From the NCBI GenBank assembly GCA_003164815.1, contig PLUF01000109.1:1483-43077 (forward strand): DNA of 41,595 nucleotides, in the 5' to 3' direction. Within the stretch, counting starts at the first letter, position 1. Every line of letters begins with the position of its first letter. Shown piece by piece: positions 32,043 through 40,233 of the stretch. The stretch is from Candidatus Gagatemarchaeum stordalenia. Lineage in GTDB: Archaea > Thermoproteota > Nitrososphaeria > Nitrososphaerales > Gagatemarchaeaceae. The notes below the pieces were generated by a model. It ran no database searches, was not told the DNA's origin, and saw nothing but the letters and a program-made list of their open reading frames with translations. The position numbers and the translations under genes were made by a program.

Positions 32043-33179
32043 GTGTGGAAAGACGTAAAGCCTCTGGACGGGTCGCGTGCGAAGGTGGAGAGTATGGAGG
32101 ACAGGGTGCTGCCTCTCAGGAGGGGTGCCAAGATCAGGCGGGAGAGCAGGAAGCTGAACTTCATCCTCTTTGAGGCCTTCTACGAGCCGATAGTCTTCCT
32201 ACAAACCGTCTACAGGCAGCTCATTGTCCTAGGCGTGATGTTCCTTTCAGGCACGGCGATCTTCGCGCACTACGGAGGTCTTCCACCGATTCCCGCGCTG
32301 CTCGCGTCAGTCTCGACGATTACCACGATCGGGCTCTACGTCCCCAACGGAGGAGACTTCCTGACCCTCAACCAGACGGAGGGGGTCCTCCTGATAATAA
32401 TGATAATAGTCTCGGTCGGCGCTGCCGCGTCTACGCTTCAGGCGACGGTCGGAGCCTTCATCAATGGGGACCTGGCGAAGGGAAAGGTTGAGGAGAAGCT
32501 GATGAAGCGTCTAAAGAAGCACGTCATCGTCTACGGATACGGCCACCTCGGCAAGTACGTCATAGAGAAGCTGGACGAACTGGGGCTCGATTACGTGGTG
32601 GTTACTACCGACCAACAGCTGTATGCAGGGCTAGTCAAGGACAAGAAGCTGGCTGTGCTGGAGCACGCGACAAGACCGATCGAGGCGCTCAAGCAGGCCG
32701 GGATAGAAAGGGCGGGCATGCTAATCGTCGCGCATCAGAACGATCCCGACAACATGCTGATAACGCTCAGCGCACGAAAGCTACGCCCCGATATGAGGAT
32801 AGTGAGTGTCGTTCACGACTCGGACCTCATCGAGCCCATGAAGAGCTCCGGCGCGGACATGGTCATACCCTCCTCCGTGACGGTGGGCCACCTCCTGGCG
32901 CTCTCGGCCGCGACGAAGGATCTCGTCGGGATAGTCTTCTCCGAGGAGATAGGGACGAAGGAGATAGCGAGGTTCACGGTCTTCAAGGCCTCGAAGCTCA
33001 TCGGCAAGGGGCTGCAGGAGGTCTCCACTCTCGCCACCGTGATCGGGATCGTCAGGAGCGGTGCCGTCATCCAGAACATCTTCGACCCGGCGTTCCGGCT
33101 CGCTGAGGGCGACACGATCCTCGTGCTGGGCGACCCGGCGAACCTGGAGACCCTCGAGTCCGAGGCCGGCGCAAAGTAG
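32043..33179 (+). CDS. RCK-type potassium channel
   Basis: The 378-aa protein has helix 1 at about 58-76 (QLIVLGVMFLSGTAIFAHYG), a pore helix and filter STITTIGLYVPNGGD (about 91-105), and helix 2 (GVLLIIMIIVSVGAAAS). A Rossmann RCK domain follows (KHVIVYGYGHLGKYVIEKL, glycine motif G-x-G-x2-G), then an RCK_C/TrkA_C domain at the end. The filter reads TTIGLY rather than TVGYGD. MthK-like channels open in response to ligand. The start is GTG 32043 or Met 32094 (residue 18). It is convergent with ClC, 5 bases between stops; its last 68 codons are duplicated at 27682-27888. Confidence 0.88.
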   Translation: MWKDVKPLDGSRAKVESMEDRVLPLRRGAKIRRESRKLNFILFEAFYEPIVFLQTVYRQLIVLGVMFLSGTAIFAHYGGLPPIPALLASVSTITTIGLYVPNGGDFLTLNQTEGVLLIIMIIVSVGAAASTLQATVGAFINGDLAKGKVEEKLMKRLKKHVIVYGYGHLGKYVIEKLDELGLDYVVVTTDQQLYAGLVKDKKLAVLEHATRPIEALKQAGIERAGMLIVAHQNDPDNMLITLSARKLRPDMRIVSVVHDSDLIEPMKSSGADMVIPSSVTVGHLLALSAATKDLVGIVFSEEIGTKEIARFTVFKASKLIGKGLQEVSTLATVIGIVRSGAVIQNIFDPAFRLAEGDTILVLGDPANLETLESEAGAK

Positions 33180-33604
33180 TCGCGTCAGCTTCCGGGCGCA
33201 CTGGATGCGGGAGAATCGGGGCCCGAGCTCCACTTCACTACCTTGTCATACGCCCGGATCGCGTCCGTCAGGGTTATGATTCCGACGAGCCGTCCGGAAG
33301 CCCCCTCGACCACGGGCAGCTGGCCCACGTTATTCGTGACGATCTTGTTCATGACATCGAGCAAGCTGTTCTCCGGGCTGACTGCGACAACGTTCTTCGT
33401 CATTATGGTCTCGACCTGCGTGGACCCCTTCTTCTCCGCGGGGACGTGGAGCGTGTCGCTCATCGTGACGATTCCCACCACTCTACCCAGCGAATCAACG
33501 ATTGGTACACCCGTGTAGCCTTTGTCCAGGATGGCATGGTACGCCTCGTCGACGCTCGAGCCGGTTGGAAGCGAGAAGACCTCCGATTTCATCGCATCGC
33601 GGAC
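32972..33604. repeat. Inverted duplication, copy 2 (source)
   Basis: This spans the 3' ends of the K+-channel and ClC genes and is the inverted partner of 27255-27888. The genes here are full length, so this is the likely donor. Confidence 0.8.
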
Positions 33605-35062
33605 GCGCATCTTGGTCAGCAGAGGCGTGCTGTACTCACCGAGGTGCGCTGGCGAATCGGAACGCGTAGGCACCTGGCTCTTGTAGATGGTGTACTTCGG
33701 TCCGACCACGAAGTAGGCAACGAGGACGGCGAAGACCGCGGGGACCAGCAGGGAGAGCGACCCCGTCATCTCGCTGACCATGAGCATGACCGAGATGGGG
33801 GCCCTACCCACCCCTCCGAACAGCGCCATCATCCCCACGATCACCAGAGGGGCGGGGACCGGTATCCAGCCCGGGAACGCAGAGTTGACCGCGACCCAGA
33901 AGACGGCGCCGAGGAAGCCGCCGATGACCATGCTCGGAGCGAAGACCCCGGCGCTTCCACCCGAGCCGACCGTGAACGAGGTCGCAACGACCTTGAGGAT
34001 GACCACCAAGAGCAGCGTCACGATGAGCGGCAGCGCGAAATAGTTCGGCGCTATCGCGGAGAGGTTGCCGTCGATCAGGTACTGCAGGAAGCCGTAGCCG
34101 AGCCCGAGGATCTGAGGGAAGAAGATGCCGATGACCCCCGTCACGGCGGCGCCGAGCGCCGGCTTGAAGTATCGCGGCGTCGAGAGGGAGCTGAAGAACT
34201 GCTTCATCGAGTAGAAGGCCGTCGAGAAGAGCCTCCCGGCCACGCCGCAGGCTAGACCAAGGACCAAGTAGACCGGGATCGTCGTGAGGTTGGTGAAGGT
34301 GAACGAGGAGACCGAGTTCCCGAAGATCGGCGTGAAGCCCGTTATCGACGCGAAGATCAGGTATCCCGAGGGCGCTGCGATGAAGGCGGGCACGAGCGCC
34401 TCGACCTCGAAGTCTCCTGCGCTGTACAGGATCTCGCCGCTCAGTATCGCTCCAGCGAAGGGAGCCTTGAAGATCGCACCTATCCCAGCGCCAAGGCCCA
34501 CCGCGACGGCTAGCCTCCTGTCTCTCACGGAGAGGCCCAAGGCATCGGCAATGAAGGAGCCGAACCCGGCCCCGATCTGGGCCGTCGGGCCCTCCCTGCC
34601 CCCGCTCCCTCCGGAACCGATGGTGAAGACGGACGCGACCGCCTTTACGAGGGGGACGCGGCGCCTAATCTTGCCGTCCTTCCTGTGAAACGCGGCGATC
34701 GCTTCATCTGTACCGTGTCCCTGCGCCTCGGGTGCCAGGGTAAAGATGACGATGCCCGCGATGAGGCCGCCTATGATGGTCGCCACGGGCACCAGGAGAA
34801 AGTCTGGGTGGGCGCTGACCGCCGACTGGATCTCTCCTGCCGGGTTCGGGGGGAAGAAACCCGTTATCCCGCCGAGCATGAGGTCGGTGACCAACTGGAT
34901 GCCGTAGTAGAACGCCGTGGCGCCGAGGCCCGCGACGACCCCGATGAGCACCCCGACGACAGTCCACTTGCCCAGGTAGTTCTGCTGCATCAGTCGTTTG
35001 AGTGGCTCTAGGCGTTTCCGCACCCAGGACGTCGCGGGCCCCGACTGCCTACGCGATGTCAT
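33185..35062 (-). CDS. ClC-type chloride channel/transporter with C-terminal CBS pair
   Basis: The 625-aa protein has about 10-12 membrane helices up to residue 460. The ClC signature GSGGSGGREGPTAQIG lies at 149-164 (gating Glu of GREGP kept), GSGGSAGVFAPSMVIGG lies near 370, and the helix GRAPISVMLMVSEMTG carries the conserved MxxE. Residues 480-610 are two CBS domains. ClC proteins move Cl- (often in exchange for H+) and may help acid resistance. It begins with ATG 35062 and is convergent with the K+ channel. The plus-strand ORFs inside it, such as 33446-34255, are shadows. Confidence 0.93.
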   Translation of the reverse strand: MTSRRQSGPATSWVRKRLEPLKRLMQQNYLGKWTVVGVLIGVVAGLGATAFYYGIQLVTDLMLGGITGFFPPNPAGEIQSAVSAHPDFLLVPVATIIGGLIAGIVIFTLAPEAQGHGTDEAIAAFHRKDGKIRRRVPLVKAVASVFTIGSGGSGGREGPTAQIGAGFGSFIADALGLSVRDRRLAVAVGLGAGIGAIFKAPFAGAILSGEILYSAGDFEVEALVPAFIAAPSGYLIFASITGFTPIFGNSVSSFTFTNLTTIPVYLVLGLACGVAGRLFSTAFYSMKQFFSSLSTPRYFKPALGAAVTGVIGIFFPQILGLGYGFLQYLIDGNLSAIAPNYFALPLIVTLLLVVILKVVATSFTVGSGGSAGVFAPSMVIGGFLGAVFWVAVNSAFPGWIPVPAPLVIVGMMALFGGVGRAPISVMLMVSEMTGSLSLLVPAVFAVLVAYFVVGPKYTIYKSQVPTRSDSPAHLGEYSTPLLTKMRVRDAMKSEVFSLPTGSSVDEAYHAILDKGYTGVPIVDSLGRVVGIVTMSDTLHVPAEKKGSTQVETIMTKNVVAVSPENSLLDVMNKIVTNNVGQLPVVEGASGRLVGIITLTDAIRAYDKVVKWSSGPDSPASSAPGS

Positions 35063-35097
35063 TTAACGAGTTCGCGGGGCGATAGGGTGCTGTCTCA

Positions 35098-35370
35098 TTA
35101 TAGGGTGGTGGCGTCGGGTGCATGGTTTGGGGTTGTGGCTCGTTCGTGGGTCGCAGCCTTCACCACCAAAATAGTCACGAGCACCACCGCCGAGAGGATT
35201 ACGACCGCTGTAAGAGCGTAGTTTACCGGGATGAGCAGAGCCTGGAGATCACCGAGTCCTAGGGCACGCACAGAAGTGATCACCGCGATACAGATATCCA
35301 AGACTAAAGATGTGTAAGCCAAGAAAGTCAGAGCCTTTCTCATCTTCCGAGCGGGCTTCTGCGCCGTCAT
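35098..35370 (-). CDS. Small two-helix membrane protein
   Basis: The 90-aa protein has two hydrophobic helices (ALTFLAYTSLVLDICIAVI and PVNYALTAVVILSAVVLVTILVV), a basic N-terminus and a polar Thr/Pro C-terminus. It lies 35 bases upstream of the ClC gene on the same strand, so it may be co-transcribed with it. The family is unknown. Confidence 0.65.
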   Translation of the reverse strand: MTAQKPARKMRKALTFLAYTSLVLDICIAVITSVRALGLGDLQALLIPVNYALTAVVILSAVVLVTILVVKAATHERATTPNHAPDATTL

Positions 35371-35750
35371 AGGACGTTTTCCTCGATTGTTCTGGAGCCT
35401 AGATTCTGGACTTAACGCTTCCTCTCGACTTTCGCACCAAGGAACACCCTCGCGTGAAACGGCCGGGAACCCACCCCGTCAATGGAGTGTAGCCATCGCC
35501 CAATTTCGAAGCACGCAATAGCGTAATCGAATAAGGACAAAAGATGTCAATCTGTCTCAAGTGTCGCAAACTCACAAGCCCGCGGAATTTCGAAAGAACC
35601 CTCAAGGAGCTGTGGCACCGCGCACAAGCACCGTCAACAGCTACCGACCATTCCGAGGTGGCTTCGTGAAGATTTGAAGCAGATAGCGCGGGAGAAGGGA
35701 TGCTGCAGAATCCCGGACATCATCGTACCCGCCAACATTCTTCGACCGCC
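35371..35750. other. Gap of about 380 bases
   Basis: There is no convincing gene. The 68-codon minus-strand ORF at 35399 is Arg/Ser-rich with no regular structure. No repeat or promoter is clear to me. Confidence 0.3.
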
Positions 35751-38261
35751 TCAATGTGCGACGACGCTGGCTGGCGAGACATTCGGGCTCGGATGTGGTG
35801 CGATCTTCTTCGTCGGAAGTACCCCGCCCTCTCGATTCAGTCGCCTGTAGAAAAGAACCTTGAGAGAGTCCGTGACAACAAAGGATACAAGCGCGTATCC
35901 CCAGACTAACGCGGCCAAATCCCACCCCATGGCGGGGAGCAGGATGCCGTAGACCGTGATGATCGTTGCCGTGAGCTGCGTCAGTATCACTGCGAGAAGG
36001 AGTGGTTTGGCCGGCCGTACCGACCAGAATCGTCCCTTCGTCCTGGCCACAAAGAGTTCAAGGTGACCCGCCACGGACAGCTTCAGGTAGATGAACGACT
36101 GGAGGACAAGAGGGTTCAGGTGCAAGACGTATAGCCCGATGAGGAGAATTCCGAAGGACGACACTGTCCCGATGCCTCCCAGAAACGATGCTATTCCCAA
36201 GAGCGACCGCATGTTCCACTTCTCGGGCTTCTGCGAGATCTTGACATTGTCGTAGGCTATCGTCAGTATGGGCATGTCGTTGAGGAGCGCGAGCAGGACT
36301 ATCATCAGCGCAGTGACCGGATAGAGCTCGAAGACGATGATCGAGAGCGAGATGAAGAACAACACCCGGAATGTCTCGCTGATGCGATAGATTGCGTAGT
36401 TGGTCATGCGCTGGAATATCTTCCGGCTCTCGGTCACGGCATCGATGATCACCGAGAGCCCGGGCTTCGTCAGGACCACGGCGGCGGCAGATTTTGCGGC
36501 GTCGGTAGCTCCGGCCACCGCTATCCCGCAATCGGCCTTCTTCAGTGCCGGGGCGTCGTTGACCCCGTCCCCTGTCATGCAGACGATGTGGCCACTCTTC
36601 TGCAGTAGGTCGACGATCTTGTACTTGTGCTCCGGGAAGACCTCGCCAAAGCCATCGGCCTTCTCTATCACCGACTCCGCTTCGCTGTCCGACTTTTCGA
36701 GTATGGACGACGACGTCACTATGTTCGTGCCCAATCCCACCTCCCGACAGACCTCCTTGGCTATGGCCACGTGGTCGCCCGTGACCATCTTCACGGCTAT
36801 CCCCAAGGACTCCGCTGTCTTGATCGTCGCAGCCGAATCCTCTCGCGGCGGGTCGGAGAGCGCTATGAGTCCGACCCAGTGCCAGTCCTTGCCTCCGTCG
36901 GTCCTGGCCACACCCAGGGCGCGGTATCCCTTCGCGGCGAAACTGTTGACGTCCTCGTTCACGGCTCCTTCCACCCCCTTGTCGTTGACGAGAGACAGGA
37001 CCACCTGAGGTGCCCCCTTTGTGACTTGGAAGCTGCCGTCCTTGCCATCCACCGTGGCCTCTGTCCGCTTCGAGACGGGGTCGAACGGCTTGAAGGAAGC
37101 GACCTTGTAGCTCGAGATCGAGGCGGACTCTCCCTCCAGAGTCTTGGCTTTGACTATGATCGCATCGTCAATAGGGTCCTTGTCTTCCGCCCTAGAGGCG
37201 AGGGTTGCGTACAGCAGGACGTCGTTCTCCGTGAATTTCTTGAAGACCTTCACGTCTCCGACGGTCAGCTCGTTCTTCGTGATCGTGCCCGTCTTGTCCG
37301 CGCACAGGATGTCGACCCCGGCCATCTCGTCGATGGCGACCAGTTTGCTGACTATGGCCTCCTTCTTCGCCAGCGCCGAGGCTCCCACCGTCATGCAGAC
37401 GGAGAGGACGGCCGGCATCGCGGCCGGAATCGATGCGACGATCAGGACCAGCCCGAACTGAAGGATTTCGAGGGGTCCCTGGTGGCGGAGGAGACCGACG
37501 ATTGAAGTGACCGTAACCATGGCCGCGGCGAGTACTATCAGATAGTCACCGATCTTGACCACCGCGCCCTGGAAGTGGCTCTTGGTGTGCGCTTCCTCGA
37601 CGAGCTTCGTGGTGCGCCCATAGAAGGTGTTCATCCCCGTCGTGACGACGAGCGCGTTCATCTCGCCCTGCCGGATGATCGAGGAGGAGAAGGCGACGTC
37701 GCCCGGATGCTTCTCAACGGGCAGGGATTCCCCGGTCAGCCCGGACTCGTCGATCTGGAGGTACGCGCCGTCGACGAGCTTCGTGTCTGCGGGCACGATG
37801 TTCCCCAGGCGCAGGCGTACGATGTCTCCGGGTACGAGCTCTTTAGCGGGGAGGTCGGCCCACTTGCCGTCACGGAGGACTTTGGCGGTGAGTGCAAGCC
37901 TCTTCTTCAGCAGCTCGATCTCATTGCTGGCCTTGTTCTCCTGCCACGTCCTCACGATGACGTTCACCACCAGGAGCGCGCTGATGATGACGAGGTCATC
38001 CCAGTTCTGAAGAACGGCGGAGATGACCGCTGCAGCTTCTATCATCCACGGTATTGGCCCCCAGAAGTAGCGGAGGAAGACGAGCAGAGGGGAGCGTTTC
38101 TTCTCGGCTATCTCGTTGGCCCCATATTGCTGGAGTCTCTTAGCTGCTTCCGAGGAGGACAGGCCCTTTTCGGTCGTCGAGAGCCTCTTGAGCAGCTCTG
38201 CGACCGGAAGATCCTTCTCCTCAGTTGGAGTGATACCACCCAAGCAGGTTCCCTCCTTCAC
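35751..38261 (-). CDS. Plasma-membrane proton-efflux P-type ATPase (P3A)
   Basis: The 836-aa protein has the actuator motif LQIDESGLTGESLPVEK (171-179), phosphorylation site DILCADKTGTITKNELT (D322), a nucleotide domain with KGAP, MVTGD, hinge MTGDGVNDAPALKKADCGIAV, and ten membrane helices. Helices 1-2 begin YFWGPIPWMIEAAAVISA, as in fungal and archaeal H+-ATPases. It pumps protons outward using ATP. These pumps are frequent in acidophilic archaea. The start is ATG 38261. The C-terminal tail is short (about 40 residues) and lacks the plant autoinhibitory domain. Confidence 0.93.
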   Translation of the reverse strand: MKEGTCLGGITPTEEKDLPVAELLKRLSTTEKGLSSSEAAKRLQQYGANEIAEKKRSPLLVFLRYFWGPIPWMIEAAAVISAVLQNWDDLVIISALLVVNVIVRTWQENKASNEIELLKKRLALTAKVLRDGKWADLPAKELVPGDIVRLRLGNIVPADTKLVDGAYLQIDESGLTGESLPVEKHPGDVAFSSSIIRQGEMNALVVTTGMNTFYGRTTKLVEEAHTKSHFQGAVVKIGDYLIVLAAAMVTVTSIVGLLRHQGPLEILQFGLVLIVASIPAAMPAVLSVCMTVGASALAKKEAIVSKLVAIDEMAGVDILCADKTGTITKNELTVGDVKVFKKFTENDVLLYATLASRAEDKDPIDDAIIVKAKTLEGESASISSYKVASFKPFDPVSKRTEATVDGKDGSFQVTKGAPQVVLSLVNDKGVEGAVNEDVNSFAAKGYRALGVARTDGGKDWHWVGLIALSDPPREDSAATIKTAESLGIAVKMVTGDHVAIAKEVCREVGLGTNIVTSSSILEKSDSEAESVIEKADGFGEVFPEHKYKIVDLLQKSGHIVCMTGDGVNDAPALKKADCGIAVAGATDAAKSAAAVVLTKPGLSVIIDAVTESRKIFQRMTNYAIYRISETFRVLFFISLSIIVFELYPVTALMIVLLALLNDMPILTIAYDNVKISQKPEKWNMRSLLGIASFLGGIGTVSSFGILLIGLYVLHLNPLVLQSFIYLKLSVAGHLELFVARTKGRFWSVRPAKPLLLAVILTQLTATIITVYGILLPAMGWDLAALVWGYALVSFVVTDSLKVLFYRRLNREGGVLPTKKIAPHPSPNVSPASVVAH

Positions 38262-38448
38262 AACGCCGCCTCCCTCTTTTATGCGAGATGATGTCCTTCG
38301 GAGCTCGGACTGAATAGGAAGACTCGCGCATCGGTCTCAGCCAATGTTGAGGATGGCTGAATAGGCGAATCAAACCTAACCATCATAAGAATACTGGTAG
38401 AGGCTCACCCGTCTTCGCTCGATATGCTAATCGAGTCCACGCCATCTG

Positions 38449-38661
38449 TTAGGCCAAGCACAGCTTGGCAGTGAAGACTGAAGCGAGGGTCGGCACTCTC
38501 ACCGTCCTCGTCGGGGAGATGCCTTTCGGGCTCCGGACTAAGTGTGACCTCCCCGCACCATGATGAACGTAGTACTCGTATTCTATCTCTCCCTCTTCCT
38601 TGCTGGTCAAGTTCATACTATCCTTCAGATCGGCTCTTCTCTCAATTTCAGAAGGCATCAC
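38449..38661 (-). CDS. 70-aa hypothetical protein, second gene after the ACT-like regulator
   Basis: It starts at GTG 38661 (or the ATG beside it), three bases after the upstream stop at 38665, with GGAGG in the last codons of that gene as a Shine-Dalgarno. The sequence MMPSEIERRADLKDSMNLTS and EEGEIEYEYYVHHGAG has no known family. Coupling supports it. Confidence 0.5.
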   Translation of the reverse strand: MMPSEIERRADLKDSMNLTSKEEGEIEYEYYVHHGAGRSHLVRSPKGISPTRTVRVPTLASVFTAKLCLA

Positions 38662-38664
38662 GAC

Positions 38665-39354
38665 CTAGCCTCCTGTGTTCTCCCTCAGGATGTCGTATGC
38701 CATCGTGCCAAACTTCTCCTCGACAACAAGCAGAATGTCAGGGCGACCGATGTATGCGCCGTGAAGTACGACGCCGTTCCTGTACAGCAGCTCGGTGATG
38801 TAGGTGGCCAGGCCCACCATCTTCTCCGCCCTTTGACTGACGCGCACTCCTATCTTTGCCAATCCGCGTTCCACGGTCATCGGGAAACGGTTCCCCAACT
38901 CCTGTTCTATCAGGAGGCTGTCTTCCCTGGACACCATGACCTTGACCACCCCCGGCAGTTCCATGACCTCCGGCAGCGAAGAGAGTCTTGGGACCATCTT
39001 CAGTACATCCTCCAGGACCCGATTTGATGGGATGTCGTTTACTCTCAGCGAGACTTCTGCCACTCCCCCCGTGAGGGTCACTCTTGCATCCTTCAGAATC
39101 CCTTCCAACTTTGCAGCGCGCTCCTCAGCCATGCCGTCCGAGAATCGCTTGACCGACACGACGAGGGCTGCGAGGTTGACCTTCTTGCCCGTCAGCTCCT
39201 CCACCCTGGGCGCAATCCGCGCAGCGAGAGCGTGGTAGTTCACCACCTTCATCCTGATCGCCTCGAGCAACACGTAGTTTCTTCTGATGATGGCTGCAAC
39301 GGCCTCCGTCGTCGACAGTTGCGCGGATGGCTCGCTAATGTTCATGGTTCTCAA
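38665..39354 (-). CDS. ACT-domain-like regulatory protein
   Basis: The 229-aa protein has an N-terminal helical part (VAAIIRRNYVLLEAIRMKVVNYHALAARIAPRVEELTG), then two alpha/beta halves: VSLRVNDIPSNRVLEDVLKMVP..MELPGVVKVMVSREDSLLIEQEL and KMVGLATYITELLYRNGVVLHGAYIGRPDILLVVEEKFGTMAYDILRE. The last resembles ACT domains of amino-acid enzymes (hydrophobic strand, E-K helix). Similar stand-alone archaeal proteins have unknown roles. The promoter at 39371-39386 carries a palindrome, suggesting repression or autoregulation. Confidence 0.6.
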   Translation of the reverse strand: MRTMNISEPSAQLSTTEAVAAIIRRNYVLLEAIRMKVVNYHALAARIAPRVEELTGKKVNLAALVVSVKRFSDGMAEERAAKLEGILKDARVTLTGGVAEVSLRVNDIPSNRVLEDVLKMVPRLSSLPEVMELPGVVKVMVSREDSLLIEQELGNRFPMTVERGLAKIGVRVSQRAEKMVGLATYITELLYRNGVVLHGAYIGRPDILLVVEEKFGTMAYDILRENTGG

Positions 39355-39370
39355 GGGCGACGTGGCTGCT

Positions 39371-39386
39371 TGTTATACATATAACA
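39371..39386 (-). promoter_or_regulatory. Palindromic TATA region of the ACT-like gene
   Basis: TGTTATA-CA-TATAACA is an inverted repeat centred about 25 bases before the ATG at 39354, and it contains a TATA-like ATATGTATAAC on the minus strand. A repressor bound here would block the core promoter. Confidence 0.5.
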
Positions 39387-39524
39387 ATTACGAAGAAACA
39401 CATATATTATCTGACAAATTCACGTGTTTTGAAACAAGTCCAAGCGAAACCAGCCGCGGAGAGGCCAGAGAGCCGCCTCTCAGCAACTTCGCCTGGGCAG
39501 CATTAGAATTAATCACGTGAGAAC

Positions 39525-39776
39525 ATGAGAATCGCGAAAGATGAAAGGAAAAGGATAGGAGTTTCTCCATTCATCGCACAAACTCTCGCGTTGACGAAGA
39601 GAACACTCATGGCCCGCACGCATAAGCCCGCGCTGAGCTACGGACTTGAACCTATGTCCTCCGCCAAGGCGAAAAGATCGATGCACGCCGACAGAGATGT
39701 CTCTTTCCACCTCGGCTCAGAGGAGGGTCGGATGATAAGGAAGCCGAAGGCAGCGGTCATACCGGAGCGAGTGTAA
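39525..39776 (+). CDS. 83-aa basic hypothetical protein
   Basis: This is a Lys/Arg-rich product (KDERKRIGVSPFIAQTLALT, KRTLMARTHKP, SSAKAKRSMHADRDVSFHLG). No family is recognised. It ends 3 bases before the next start on the same strand, which supports both. ORFs on the opposite strand here look less protein-like. Confidence 0.45.
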   Translation: MRIAKDERKRIGVSPFIAQTLALTKRTLMARTHKPALSYGLEPMSSAKAKRSMHADRDVSFHLGSEEGRMIRKPKAAVIPERV

Positions 39777-39779
39777 AAG

Positions 39780-40070
39780 ATGTTCTTCGCAGAGCTTTCC
39801 GGTTCGTTGGAGGCCTTGATCAAGGAGGCAACGGGAGCGCTCCGCCTCGTGCTGAGTTCGCGGGGAGATATGGAGCCCGCACTCTTCGTCGGGGCCGTCC
39901 TCAAGCGTACCGAGTCGCCACCCTATCCCGGTTTTAACTGCACCTGCTTGCATCCCTACGCCGAGCACTTCATCACTTGCGCGACAGTCGGCTGCTCAAC
40001 CTGCCACGGAGACAGCCGCCTCTTCGTCGCAAGGGTAGGGAGGATGCCCTATGGGAAGCACTACGGGTGA
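39780..40070 (+). CDS. 96-aa hypothetical protein with Cys/His cluster
   Basis: A helical first half (LSGSLEALIKEATGALRLVLSS) and a C-rich end, FNCTCLHPYAEHFITCATVGCSTCHGDSRLF, contain C-x-C, H, C, C-x2-C-H, suggesting a metal or haem site (CSTCH resembles a CxxCH c-type haem motif, but no signal peptide is visible). The start is ATG 39780, three bases after the preceding stop. Confidence 0.5.
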   Translation: MFFAELSGSLEALIKEATGALRLVLSSRGDMEPALFVGAVLKRTESPPYPGFNCTCLHPYAEHFITCATVGCSTCHGDSRLFVARVGRMPYGKHYG

Positions 40071-40233
40071 GAGGACGGGGCACTTCCGGCCCAGACGCCG
40101 ATGGAGCTGCCGATGAACATGAAGAAGACCCTGGCTGGGCTCGGAGCCGTCAACTGTCTCCGACGGTCGCTGAGATGTTCCCCTTCGCGAAGACGAGGCT
40201 GTCGATTTCCGCGCGCTTGCCGTCGCTAACATC

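Noticed and set aside
33446-34255. 269-codon plus-strand ORF
   Set aside because: Arg/Asp/Glu/His-rich antisense of the ClC gene.
35399-35605. 68-codon minus-strand ORF
   Set aside because: Arg/Ser-rich without regular secondary-structure pattern, no promoter and no neighbour coupling.
36627-37505. 292-codon plus-strand ORF
   Set aside because: Antisense of the proton-ATPase coding region, with no recognisable fold.
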